This document shows positions 1-11,397 of a stretch of 64,000 nt of DNA, piece by piece. The DNA is from Gamsiella multidivaricata (taxonomy: Eukaryota > Mortierellomycota > Mortierellomycetes > Mortierellales > Mortierellaceae). The position numbers and the translations under genes are program-made. The DNA is taken from positions 186,001 to 250,000 of the forward strand of contig NW_026251752.1 in the NCBI RefSeq assembly GCF_025024155.1, written 5' to 3'. The notes under the pieces were generated by a model. It was given only the letters and a program-made list of their open reading frames with translations. It searched no databases and was not told the origin of the DNA. Each line of letters opens with the position of its first letter. Positions within the stretch are counted from its first letter, which is position 1.

Positions 1-3000
1 CTCGTCATCTCAGTATTGGGCGAATGTCAGACCAGCCTCTAAATTCACCAAAGCCCAGAATGTCGGCGGAATTCCCAGTCGTGATCAAGGGCGATCTCTT
101 TGTGCTAGGTAACGAGCCTTTCGCGATTAGATATTTGCTAAAAGTGTAGCACATGTGAAGGACGAATGAGTAACGACAAATGGATTTGTAAAAAAACAAC
201 TTAGATCTGCGGACAAAATCAATGAATTCTCAGAACAAGGTCGGCACATGGAAACGGATAAATTGCTGCATCCGCTCGAATGGTCATTTCGCGCAGTATA
301 ACATGGGAGAGGTATTGTCAAAACCGCCTTGGAACCTTCACTGTCTGGGTGCAATCAGGATAATGATTTCCTAACGCATCTTGATGCCGTGAATAGAACG
401 AAAAACCCTTCGAGACCATACCTCTGGCTGACACACTTCGGACACACATTTGGCCGCTAGATGGCAGCCTATTCTCAAAAAAGCACTGTTTCTCCATCAA
501 GGCCCCTCAAGATGTCAATTACTACACTGTCTCGTTAAAGCGATCAAGCACAGACCAGGAAACGTTTAATAAGTGGCTCTATGCGCTCAAGTCGTACGCA
601 AAACCTGAAATTTTTGGTGCAAGTGAGGACCTGGAATACCGCCTATACAGGACGTTTTGGATCATGGTCAATGATGGGCGCAGACTTCCCAAAGATCTTG
701 AGGCATATTGTGAGATTATGTTGGACGATCAGAGGCGCGCCAGGACGAGTACGCGTACTAAAGCAGCCAGAGGTTCAGATCCGGATACACCTTTCTGGAG
801 AGACAGTTTTGAGTTCACGTAAATGCTGATTGATCTTTACAATCCCGCAGCATTCGATTGATACAGAGTACAATACTAATAAGATTGTGTGTTCTTGTCC
901 TAGCGATCTTGCCGCATTCACTAAAGGCATAACGATCAACGTTATACAGGCGAATGGCAGCAAGTTGATTCCTTTTGGGAGGACCCATATACCTGTTCGG
1001 AACAGCGAGGAATGCGACGAGGGCTGGTATCCAATCCTGCGCATCAACAGTCGAACAAGGTCGACAGAACACCTTGGGGACTTGAGACTGAAGCTGAAGT
1101 ATGAGGAACAGATCGTATTACCTCTAGCTAATTACTATGATCTATTGGAGGTAAGCTGCGGACAAAAATAACGCGAGTTGCTCCGCGATGCTAAACAATT
1201 CTTTCATTCTCGAGTTAACATTAGCCCTTTTAATCGCACTTGAACCCGAAGATCATCATCAATTTCCAGGAGAATAATGTAATATCGAAGTTAGCAGATC
1301 TAGTCACAGACCTTGAAGGATTCTCAAGAAATGTGCTCCGTATTCTGGAAGCTAAAGGTCTTGCTGTAGTCTGGCTCAATTCTTTGATCGATGACGAGAT
1401 TGCGGAGGCCGACCCGAGTATGTTTTTTTATTATTATTCTGTTGTTGCTGTTGCGCCGAGAATTTTTAAGAGCCATTATCCGATGAAAGCTTCCATGCGA
1501 CTTATACAGTACATTATTTCTTTTCATCCTGAAATTTAGCCCGAGTCAACACGCTGTTCAGGTATGTTCTGACTATTCTTTATAGGCTGTATGCATTTTC
1601 ATGGGACCCCCCTCAACTAATATCACTCAATGTGTTCGTAAACAGAGGAAATACGCTCCTGACAAAGGCGCTCGATGCATACATGCGACTTGTTGGTACA
1701 GAGTATCTGGACGACACTCTTGGCGATATTTTAAGGAATATCTGCAAGAACAGAATTGCTTGTGAGGTCGATCCATCCAAACTGGACAAGAACGATGATA
1801 TAAAAGCGCAATGGAAGATTTTGATGCACCATACTCGGACATGTTGGCGGGTCGTGACTGAGAGTGTTATTCATTTCCCAAAGTAAGCGTTCCTGGCACA
1901 AAGAGCGACTGCGTCAATCTGCAAGGCACTTTGCGTAAAACTAATCTACTAATCAAACTACGTTTGTTTGGTTCTCTTATTGCGCGAACCCAGAGATCTT
2001 TTACGTGTGTTCTCTCACCTGCAAAAGCGACTTGATGAAAAGTTTTCAGATCAAGTGCCTTCCGATAAATCAAATCAGGATCCTGAACTAGCACATCTGG
2101 CGCGGTATACTGGTGTTAGTGGATTCGTTTTTTTGCGCCTTATATGCCCAGCTATCCTCGGTCCCAAGCTATTCCATATCGTGAGAGGTACCATGGCGGA
2201 CATTTTCCTTGATTCTCAAAGAATGCTCCATTTCTAATTCAGCGGACACTAAGGGAGGAGTTTATATATATATATATATATATATAGAACACCCAGAGGC
2301 GCGCGCGCACCGGACGTTGACTTTGATTGCGAAATCACTCCAGGGTTTAGCAAACCTCGTGAAGTTTGGACAGAAAGAGTCGTGGATGAATCCCATGAAC
2401 GAATTCATCACTGTAAGTTGGATATATATCCGCAACTCGTTCCATTCTTCCAACGTGCCATGAAGCCAACCCATATTTTTTATGTTGGGACAATAGGAAC
2501 ACACCAAAGGTCTCAAGGACTTCATTGATCAGATCTGCGTAAGCTCATACCAAAGTACTTTTCCAATGAAGCTTGATGTATATATTTCGTATCGAATAAC
2601 ACTGACAATCTCATGACAATGTAGACGGCGGATATTACTTCAGAAGTCGGATCGAGCTCCAATTCGGTCTGCTCATTGCTTCTTCACCCCCCGCACTCGC
2701 CAGGGTCCACTAATTCGTCGGCCTTTCGGGCACAAACAAAGAGTAGTGGTACCATCCAAAGTTCCAGCTTAGGTGGCTCAACTGGACAGTCCATGGCTAT
2801 GATGGGACCCTTGCCCTCACCCAGCTCTCAGACACGTCCCAGTCTTCGATCGCAGCTCAAAGACACTGTTCTACCACCGATTGGTAGTATCGATCCAGAA
2901 TTGATGGAGAGGAACCAGGATATGCTGTTATTGCCACATCTGATTGATTTGGGGAAAGAGCTAGCGCACTTCACGACGACGGTCGCCCGAGTGGTCCCAC

Positions 3001-3455
3001 CATGGCCGCCGATGTACGACGAAGAGGAGGAGAGTCGCGAAGAGCAGAATCCGAAGAACAAGGGTAGAAATGGCAATAACAGTGAACACCAACGGCTTCA
3101 AGAACTGGAGAATCAAGGAGCAGAGGGAGAGGAGGATATTATCCGAAAAGTGGGCCGAGTGTGCTGGGACGTGATACAGACCATCCAAGCGCGTGTTGAG
3201 CTCAGTGTACAGCTTGAACAGGAAGAGCGACTCCGAGCTGCCGCAGCTACTGGAGGAGCAGGGCCAGGGATGGTGCAAGGGTATTCCAAGGGCAAGATTT
3301 CGAGGGAAGGTTTCCGAGATGGCGAAGAGTCGTATGTGGTATATGAGCATTATGATGGACATGACCCTGAGACCGAAAGTTTTGACGGATATGGACGCGA
3401 GTACGATAGCGATGATGAGTCGTTTGGACAGCGTTCCCAACACGATATGATTTGA
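1..3455 (+). CDS. Ras-family GTPase-activating protein, PH-C2-RasGAP (BUD2/RASAL-like), 5' end outside window
   Basis: Multi-exon gene entering from the left edge. Bases 247-310 and 440-600 encode PH-domain-like sequence (GTWKRINCCIRSNGHF; HCFSIKAP...YYTVSLKR...FNKWLYALKSYA). Bases 620-1160 encode a C2-like domain (YCEIMLDD, then HIPVRNSEECDEGWYPIL and LRLKLKYEE). Bases 1240-2500 encode the RasGAP domain. Its arginine-finger segment TLFRGNTLLTKALD is restored by joining the exon ending near 1560 to the one starting at 1645, and the FLRLICPAI signature lies near 2130. The last exon (about 2625-3455) is a Ser- and acid-rich tail ending HDMI. Such proteins speed GTP hydrolysis on Ras-like GTPases at the membrane; in yeast BUD2 acts on Rsr1/Bud1 in bud-site selection. 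The Arg finger and FLR motif are intact, so activity is expected. Exon limits are approximate, and which GTPase it acts on is not shown by the sequence. Confidence 0.85.
2260..2286. repeat. (TA)n microsatellite in a RasGAP intron
   Basis: Alternating TA tract inside the intron between the exon with the FLRLICPAI motif and the exon beginning EHPEARAHRTL. It has no coding role. Confidence 0.8.
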
Positions 3456-3709
3456 GCAGACACTCCATCAAAGAAGCGAAAAAAAGTAGCACTGTATGGA
3501 TTTAGAAAGGTTCAGACATTTGAGATGTTCCTGTCCCTGAGTCCCTTTATCCCTTTAATGCACGTATAAGAGTGAAATGCAGATTGAAGAAAAAACAATA
3601 AAAAAGGAACGTGGCCAAGGTAGAGAACCGGAAGGGCCATCGCCATTTCACATTCGCTGTGTCTATATTTGTGTAAAACGCGCTTCATCCTCCTAGTATC
3701 CAACCGCGG

Positions 3710-6069
3710 TTAATGGCTCTGAACCAGCTGCACGGTCAGCTCTCCTGTTCCTTCAGACTGCGCATCCAAATCTAAGAATCCCTGCAGCCGCTGGTGAATG
3801 CTTGCCAAGATACCCTGCTCATCTGCACCCTTGTCGACACTCACAACCGCTGTCCCGATCAGCTGTCCATAAGTGTTAGTCCAAACATGAGCACGCTCCA
3901 GCCTCACAATCGCAGGGTTGGCCGCTGAAAGCTGGCGGACCACTTCCTCCACGCCCTCGAGGGCCTTGGGAGGCGTGGTCTGCAGCAAAATCATGCCCAA
4001 AACTTTAGTGAGAGGTCCGCCGAGCGAAAACATGACCAGGGATTGGCCAATGGCGACAACTTTGTCCAATGCATCGATTCGTGGGAACATCGCCACGAGG
4101 ATCACACCCACAACACATGCCAAGCTGGTGAGTGTAAATTGGTTGCGAGCCAGTGAACTCAGTTTTGAGCTATTGGATCGAGCAAACGCAGCCTGTGTCG
4201 ACGATAAGGAGCTAGTGTTCAGCACTAGATGAAGGGTATGAGGGAGCAAGTGGTACGTTAGAACAGAGGTCATAAAGGACATCATGGTCAAGGCACAAAA
4301 TCAGAGCATATGAAGGGAGCAGGACTTACAGAGACAAAACTGGTTATGGTTTTGATATCCCAGAGACGAGACCAACGTTGCGCCGAGAGCGATCACAGTC
4401 CAAAAGAGTGGTACACGGACAACACTGTGTAATTTCGTTTTGCCATAGCGAGTTAGTTGTCATAGAATTTGATCCGCATGTCAAATGCACAAAGAAATAT
4501 AGCGCAACATGACTTACGGCCCATGGTCGTTGCCGCCGTGATGGTCATCCTCGAGCATCAAGTGCTCCAGACTTTCCTTCAACATGTTCATGCCGATAAA
4601 TAGCAAGAAAATGCCATTGAACAGTCCAAACAGAATCTCAAACCGTTGGACTCTACAAATTCGGTAAAAATATATATAAAAAGGCATGATTTGCAAGAGT
4701 AAGAAAGTAAGAAAGCTATTACTGGTCCAATCTTTCAGACACAACCAGAAAGCTGACGTTACCCAAAAGGATGCTTTACGGTGGCCCTTTTCAGCTTGGT
4801 GTCGGTATGAACAACACTTGACAGAAAGATGTTAAAGACCCCAAAGGCATCGAACAGCATCATATACGCCAACCCGATAATTGCTGGAGATATTCCATAG
4901 TAACAAGAAAATGCTAATGCTTAGTACCTCCAAATGCATTTTGGTCAGTTGTTTTTATCATCAACGCTCTGAACAGAAGATTAATTGCTTACATAATGAT
5001 CCTGCACGCATTCCTGACAGCCAAGTCATGACGGCAATGGTTGAATGGATCATAATCCAGGTGAACATGGTCTTTTGCCTAGGCATGAGGTTGGTAAAGA
5101 TCTCTCCGTAGGATGGCAACTGGGACTGAAAACTGACAGGGTGGTGATGGTGATGGTGGTGTCCATGATCATGCTCATGATGGTTGTGTCCGTGATGGTT
5201 GTGTCCGTGATGGTCGTGTCCTTGGTGGTCGTGTCCTTGGTGGTCGTGTCCTTGGTGGTCGTGTCCGTGGTGGCCATGGCTGTGTACGTGTCCATGCCCG
5301 TGTCCGTGGTCATGGCCATGGTCATGGCTGTGGCCGTGGTTATGACCCTGGTCATGGTGATCCTGCTGGAAGGACTGCGGCTGGTAGAACTGTTGCGACT
5401 CGTGATGGTGTGTATGGTGCTGATGCTGATGCGAGCTGTGCGTATGCTGAGGATCCTCGTGCTTGTGCTCCGCCGCTCCTCCATGAAACCCGTTGACCTG
5501 GCTGATCCTTGGACTATGGTCATACTCATGGCTGTGGAGCTGGTGTTGCTGAGACTGATTAAATAAGCCATGACTATGGCTGTGATCGGCAGATGAGATA
5601 GAGGGTATATTTCCGTTTGTGGTCGCTATCATTTTCGTGGTCGAGGTCATAGAAGACGAGGAGGAGGATGTCGAGATACCAGTGCTATGCGCTTCGTTCT
5701 AATGGACATGTAGGTCATGTTAAACGAAGTGGCCCAGTAATGCAGAAGGAGAAGTACGGAGCTGAACATCGAACGTACCAAGGGCTTTTTGATCTGGAGT
5801 AGACTGTTGCCGCCACTGATATTACTGTCAAGACCAAGAGAAGGGGAGTTCATGCCTATTGGTCTCAAACCGGCACCTACTAGTGGACTCAGGTGAGGCT
5901 GGCTGGGTCCATGGCTATGCTGATGCTGATGCTGGTGCTGATGAGGATGAGGATGAGGATGAGGATGGTCGTGTGTTTCGACTGCCACGGTAGATGGTGC
6001 GGCAGTAGCGGCAGCAGCGGCGACGAAGGGCGAGTGGGTCCTTCGCAACAACTGAGGATTGGTATCCAT
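3710..6069 (-). CDS. Cation diffusion facilitator family protein, Zrg17-like
   Basis: The gene starts at 6069 (MDTNPQLLRR). Exon 1 runs 6069-5779 and exon 2 starts at 5698; further exons lead to a stop at 3710. The N-terminal half is cytosolic, disordered and very His-rich: alternating HP/HQ around residue 40, then a long array of HDH-type pentads at 5130-5350. The membrane half carries CDF features: FTWIMIHSTIAVMTWLSG, then SPAIIGLAYMMLFDAFGVFNIF, a KHPFG / VERFEILFGLFNGIFLLF segment, PLFWTVIALGATLVSS, and two final helices before a C-terminal ferredoxin-like domain. The first HxxxD zinc site reads YMMLFD and the second (NQFTLTSLACV) also lacks His and Asp. This resembles yeast Zrg17 and human ZnT6, which work as partners of an active CDF (Msc2 or ZnT5) loading zinc into the early secretory pathway. 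Calling it Zrg17 rather than Msc2 rests on the lost sites and is inference. Confidence 0.8.
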
Positions 6070-6629
6070 TATGATATAGTCCTGTTTTAGCCCTTGTCCC
6101 TTGATGAATCTCTGGTTTTGACTTGATGAAAACGGATGAAAAAGCAGAAAGGTGCAAATGGAAGGGTGGGAACTAAAGAAAGAAGGAGATGGGCGCTCTG
6201 AGGATGAAAAAGAAGTCCCCCTGTTCCAGCCCAGCCCCTGTTCCTGATGCTGTTGCACGCACGTTGGTCAGGCCCTGTCTGATATGCAAAGGAGCATTTG
6301 CACTGTGTATTTGGGAAGGACTGGTGGCCAGGGCTCAATGGGTCGGAGGCCAGACCCCACCCCACGTCGTTCTCTTTTTGGCCCTTATTGGACGAGTTCA
6401 TGGTGCTCGTCTGTAGAGCCGCTATCTGATCGACTTGTACATGCACGTTCTCTAAGTGCACAATGAATCTCAAACATTCCCCGTGCACCGTTTGCTCAAA
6501 CGAGATTACTTTCTCGATTGAATCAACCAGATCAACCAGCCAGATCAACCAGGCACAAGAGGCCCCAAGCATCTCCACAAGAATAGTCGACCACTGCTTC
6601 TTCTCTTTCAGATCTATATTTCACCATCC

Positions 6630-8019
6630 ATGAGTGATATCTCTTCCTCAGCTTCCACCTTGGCTGTCGTGCCCACACCCAAGCAGGCCACTTTGCTCCA
6701 GTGTATGCTGGTAAGGGACAAAAAATGCCCTGAATACTTATAACTGCTGGATCAGCATTGATTCTCTCCTCATGGCTAACAACCGCAGCTTGATCAACTT
6801 TCTTTGTATATTAACAATCGCTAGGCAGGTGCAATGGCTGGTACGGCCATTGACACTGCGCTGTTTCCTTTGGACACACTAAAGACTCGCCTCCAGTCAA
6901 AGGCAGGGTTCGCCGCTTCAGGAGGATTCAGAGGAGTTTACTCAGGGCTGACCAGCGCCGTCATTGGAAGTGCCCCTGGAGGTATATGGAATACCGCAGC
7001 ATGAACAGCTGAATACAATGAGTTATCGTCCTCCATCTCAAACCAAGGATCCATTTTCTAAATCTCTAACTGCCACCTATACTCCCACCCCTGCTTCCCA
7101 GCCTCAATGTTTTTTGTCACCTACGAGGGTCTCAAGACGACCTTATCCGCAATGATGCCCGATCCGCAATACGCTCCTGCCGTTCATATGATGTCTGCCT
7201 CTGGAGGCGAGATTGTAAGCTTGCCGTTAGTTGCGTACAGCGATTGGATCCAAACGCGGGAAATTTAGGATTACCTCCACCGCACCTTATTTGTCCCACA
7301 CACGACCACCCATTTGACGTACACTGAGCCGATTTTTATTATGACCATACTGACTCACTCCCTTTTGCGTGTTCGTATAGGCTGCCTGCTTCGTCCGGGT
7401 TCCCACAGAAGTCATTAAGCAGAGGATGCAGACCAAGCAGTTTACCACTACGACTGGCGCTCTAAAGTCGGTGATCCAGAATGAGGGCGTTTTGGGATTC
7501 TACCGCGGATACTTTAGCACAGTCGCACGCGAGGTAACAGATCAACTTTACGAAATGCTCGGCACTGTAGTGCGGATTCAGTTGCTATGCTTTTCATACA
7601 TGTCTTTTGATTACTCATTTTCTTTATCACTATCGCTACAGATCCCCTTCACGTGCATTCAGTTCCCCCTGTACGAGTATATGAAAAAGACATACGCTTT
7701 GACGACACATCGATCCAAGGTTGACCCTTGGGAGGCAGCTATCTGTGGGTCAATTGCAGGAGGCATTGCTGCAGGACTCACAACACCCTTGGATGTTGTC
7801 AAGACGCGTGTGATGCTCAGTCAAAGAAATCCAACTGGTGGCCAGTCTTCTGCATACTACTCTGGTATCATCTCGACTCTCAGGCGCATCCTGGCTGAGG
7901 AGGGTCCAAGGGCTCTCTTTTCCGGCATCGGACCTCGCGTCATGTGGCTCTCGATCGGCGGAAGCATTTTCTTGGGTGTTTATGAAAAGGCCATGGCGCT
8001 TGCCTTGCTCGGGCAATGA
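6630..8019 (+). CDS. PET8: Mitochondrial S-adenosylmethionine carrier (SLC25A26/PET8-like)
   Basis: Five exons (6630-6710, 6825-6981, 7102-7214, 7381-7533, 7642-8019) give 293 codons plus stop. The protein has the threefold mitochondrial carrier architecture with all three signatures: [20 protein letters not shown] and [10 protein letters not shown]. The SAM-carrier family has the same short N-terminus, the [17 protein letters not shown] opening, and the FRGVYSGL and GFYRGY loops. It is expected in the inner mitochondrial membrane, exchanging cytosolic SAM for matrix S-adenosylhomocysteine to supply methylation, biotin and lipoate synthesis. The start ATG at 6630 is the first in frame and follows a pyrimidine-rich leader. 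The stop lies about 360 bp before the next start on the same strand. No odd residues were seen. Assignment to SAM rather than another substrate rests on overall resemblance. Confidence 0.88.
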
Positions 8020-8376
8020 AAGCTAGGATGGAGCTGTAGAACACGATAGAGCTGAAGAGAGAAGGCTTGTACATGATCCGTTTTCTTTCATTTACAAACT
8101 GTACTATAGAAATATAACATATTAGATGAGTTTGATGGACATTGCTGAAGTTGGCAGAAACTATTATATTTAAGAGTAGAAATATAAGATTTTAGAGTGA
8201 GGTAATTTCATCCCTCGTGAGACTGACTTTCGGTATTCTATAGCCCAGAGCGAAAAGGCCTCAAAAGACATTCTTCATTCCTCTTTCCCCATTCATCTCT
8301 GCACCAAAGAACTTTTTCCTCTCCCGCGATCTTTCTCGCCACCTCTCCTCAATCTTCTTCACAGCTCTCTCATTCA

Positions 8377-9448
8377 ATGGTCTCTCAGAACAAAAAAGAT
8401 ATCCGCATCGCCCTCTTTATCTGTGGCACCCCAGTTCCTCCTGTGGCTGAGTCGTTTGGAGAATACCCAGTTATCTTCAAGAGCATGCTTGATCAGGGAC
8501 TGCAGGAGCTCAAGAGCCAGGGTACAATTGATCAAGGCGCTGAAGTGGTCCTTGAAGGATTTGATGTCCGTGAAGACTTCTATCCAGAGAACCTTTATGA
8601 CTGGGATGCTATCATGATGACTGGCAGCGGTAGGCGAAGATTCTCTCCTACGGATACCATAATTACTGGTGATTCAGTTGCTCCTTCAAGTACATCTGAC
8701 TCATATGTCTTTCGACGAAATGTTGCTATAGCGTCTGATGCCTATAACGACCTGCCTTGGATTAAAAAATTGGTCGAGTACGTCCGATCGATCCCTCGAA
8801 GCAATGATGCACCCAAAGTAATCGGTATCTGCTTTGGCCACCAAATTATTGGACGAGCCTTCAATGCCAAAGTCAGCAAGAGCACACGCGGTTGGGAGGT
8901 ATGTTCGCGTACGCAGAGAATCATCGTGAGAAATGGTCGAATTTAACGCGCCGACCGCTCTGCAGAACAACTTCTCTAACTTGCATGGCCCTCCTTGTAT
9001 CTCCATAGCTCGGCTGGACTCAAACAGACCTTACAGAAGCCGGTCAAGAGTTCTGGCAAGATACGGTGATGGTACGTTTATTATTGTCTTTTTTTTTTAT
9101 GACTAATGGATTGCAATTGACATTCTACGTAACATTTTCTACTATTGGGAACATTGTTAGAGGATCCAAGAACTCCATCAAGACGTTGTTCATGGTATTC
9201 CACCAGGATTCAAGTTGCTGGCAACTACTGAACATACGACGAACCAGTCGATGATATCGGACGATAACAGGATTGTCTCTGTCCAAGGTCACCCGGAGTT
9301 CACGGGCGCAATAATGAGAGAGGTTATCAAATTCAGAACCGCCAATGGCACCTTTAGTAAGGAGTTGTCTGAGGCCTCCATGAAAACCATCGATAACCCT
9401 CTGGACAGTGTTACCGTCGCAGCGCGCCTTATTCAGTTCATTCGCTAG
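8377..9448 (+). CDS. Class I glutamine amidotransferase domain protein (GMP-synthase-like GATase)
   Basis: Four exons (8377-8629, 8732-8898, 9009-9071, 9161-9448) give 256 codons plus stop. The protein is a stand-alone GATase1 domain. The nucleophile elbow reads GICFGHQ, and the His-Glu of the triad are in VQGHPE near the C-terminal side. The early segment DWDAIMMTGS fits the oxyanion strand seen in this family. There is no synthetase or ATP-pyrophosphatase domain attached. Relatives in yeasts (YLR126C type) are annotated as putative amidotransferases of unknown acceptor, some linked to metal homeostasis. Glutamine hydrolysis is therefore likely but the true substrate is not known. Introns have clean GT-AG ends and the reading frame is continuous after splicing. 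Confidence 0.88.
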
Positions 9449-9584
9449 AACAATATACGTACATTAATGTTTCTACGTAACACTTAAGTGGCGTACGCAA
9501 AAAGTCGAGACCGTAAACACAAAACTATTGGTCACCCAGTAAAATCCATTTTTTCCTTCTCTTTTTTGCCGCATATTTTCCAAC

Positions 9585-11134
9585 ATGAGCTCGTTCGAGA
9601 AAGTAAAGAGACAATTAAAGAAAGGTGTACTGGGTGGGCCAGCAGGCACAGGAGGACGACTAACAGGACTCAAGGATCAACAGACAGCTGAATCGTTATG
9701 GACAGGACCATCCGGAACATCGAATCACTACTGCGATCGCCGGATTCTCAACATCAAATTCTGTTTTTTTGCACTTAAACATGTCATCCTGGCATGTCTT
9801 TGATTCGACATCGGAAAGCAAAGCATGATATTTAGAGGACAGGAATAAGGCGAGACAAGGAAAGGGATCATGGTTATCGAATTATCGACATCATCTTGTG
9901 GCAGTCGATCATCTTGATCCGATCGATCATTGGAATTCCATGCCGAATCGCTGATCCAACACTGCTCAAATCAAGTGCCAAGATTCAAACGGCTCTGCAA
10001 CACAACTGACAGACTGGCAATATCTCAGGACGTGACGCCAAACAGCAATCACCACATGCATCGTCGCTTGATATGCCCCTTTGGAATCTTGATCAGGTTT
10101 TGTAAGGACGACGTTAACTAACCGAGGTCTTCTATGGACTGAATTAGGTGGTTGTCATCGACGGTAAGGGCCACCTTTTGGGTCGCCTTGCCTCCATTGT
10201 TGCTAAGCAGGCCCTTGCAGGTCAGCGCGTTGTTGTCGTTCGCTGCGAGGAGTTGAACGTCTCAGGTTCCTTCTTCCGTAACAAGCGTAAGTCTTATCTT
10301 CTGCTCGTTCAACAACTTGGGGTCACGCCTTTTTTACCAACGCTCAGGAAGCAAGGACGTGGACAGCGATCAGGAATTCACAACATAGTTTTGATGCTGG
10401 ACGTACAACATCAAGGCTTTAATTGCGAGGAAGACGACCATCCGACAGTTCTGCTCTTTTCAGCTCGAAAGGTCGCCAAAGTTTTTTGCTCGGGAGATCA
10501 CATTCTACAGTTTTGAAAAGCAAGGCTTTGGTGGCGACTTTATTGCCAGGATTACTATACCATGATAACACTGCAGCGCAGCATCTAGGCACTTTATCAA
10601 ACCGTTGTTCAGTCCACCTTCGATATTGCACATCTGGTCTAACTTGGCGTAATTTTTTTTTGCTACTTCATGGGCGTTACAGTGAAGTACCACGCTTTCC
10701 TCCGCAAGCGTTGCGTCGTCAACCCCGCCCGTGGTGCTTTCCACTTCCGCGCCCCCTCCCGTATCTTCTACCGTGCCATCCGCGGAATGACTCCTCACAA
10801 GTCTGCCCGTGGTGCCGCCGCTCTTGACCGCATCAAGCTCTTCGAGGGTGTTCCCCCACCATACGACCGCATGAAGCGCATGGTCGTTCCCTCGGCTCTC
10901 CGTGTCCTCAAGCTCAAGCCCGGCCGCAAGTACTGCACCATCAAGCGTGTCTCGCACGAGGTCGGCTGGAAGTACAATGACGTTGTCGCTAACCTCGAGG
11001 AGAAGCGCAAGGTCAAGTCCAAGGCTTTCTACGAGCGCAAGAAGGCCATCGTCAATGTCCGCGCCAAGGCCACCGCTGCCAAGTCCTCCGAGTTGACTGC
11101 CGTCCAGGCGAAGATTACTGCTCTTGGTTACTAA
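9585..11134 (+). CDS. RPL16: 60S ribosomal protein uL13 (RPL16/L13a)
   Basis: Three exons: 9585-9602 (only MSSFEK), 10148-10286 and 10683-11134, summing to 202 codons plus stop. The tiny first exon was deduced because the conserved [15 protein letters not shown] start lacks an ATG. Upstream, MSSFEK ends at a GTAAAG donor, matching the short N-termini of fungal uL13. Exon 2 joins exon 3 through a split Leu codon ([12 protein letters not shown]). [17 protein letters not shown] and the [13 protein letters not shown] block are diagnostic. It is a structural protein of the large ribosomal subunit. Exon 3 is rich in C- and G-ending codons (for example CGC, AAG, GTC), as in highly expressed genes. 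The 545-nt first intron ends with a TAACTAAC-type branch site; I saw no convincing C/D box snoRNA in either intron. Confidence 0.93.
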
Positions 11135-11397
11135 ATTTCTTTAGAGCTCTAGCCTTTATGCCAACACTCTCTTGAAAAGAAGAACAAAGAAAAGAAGAAA
11201 CAACGATTAAATTGACGGATTGATTTCTTTTTTTCGCTTGGAAAAAGAGTTACAGGAAAATGTTATGTGTTCTGTAGTATCAGGCACCGTTGTTATTGCA
11301 CGTGTGATAAGCCACTATTTCTATATTTCTAGTAAAAAGCGGTTCTGTGTTTTGATGATTCTCCTCCTCCCATTCCAACTCTTCCACTTTCGACATC

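Noticed and set aside
4961..5650. Plus-strand frames rich in Val/Met across the His-rich region
   Set aside because: They are shadows of the His codons of the CDF gene on the minus strand.
9603..10682. Possible snoRNA in the uL13 introns
   Set aside because: CTGA boxes occur, but no matching RTGATGA box at a suitable distance and no terminal stem was found.
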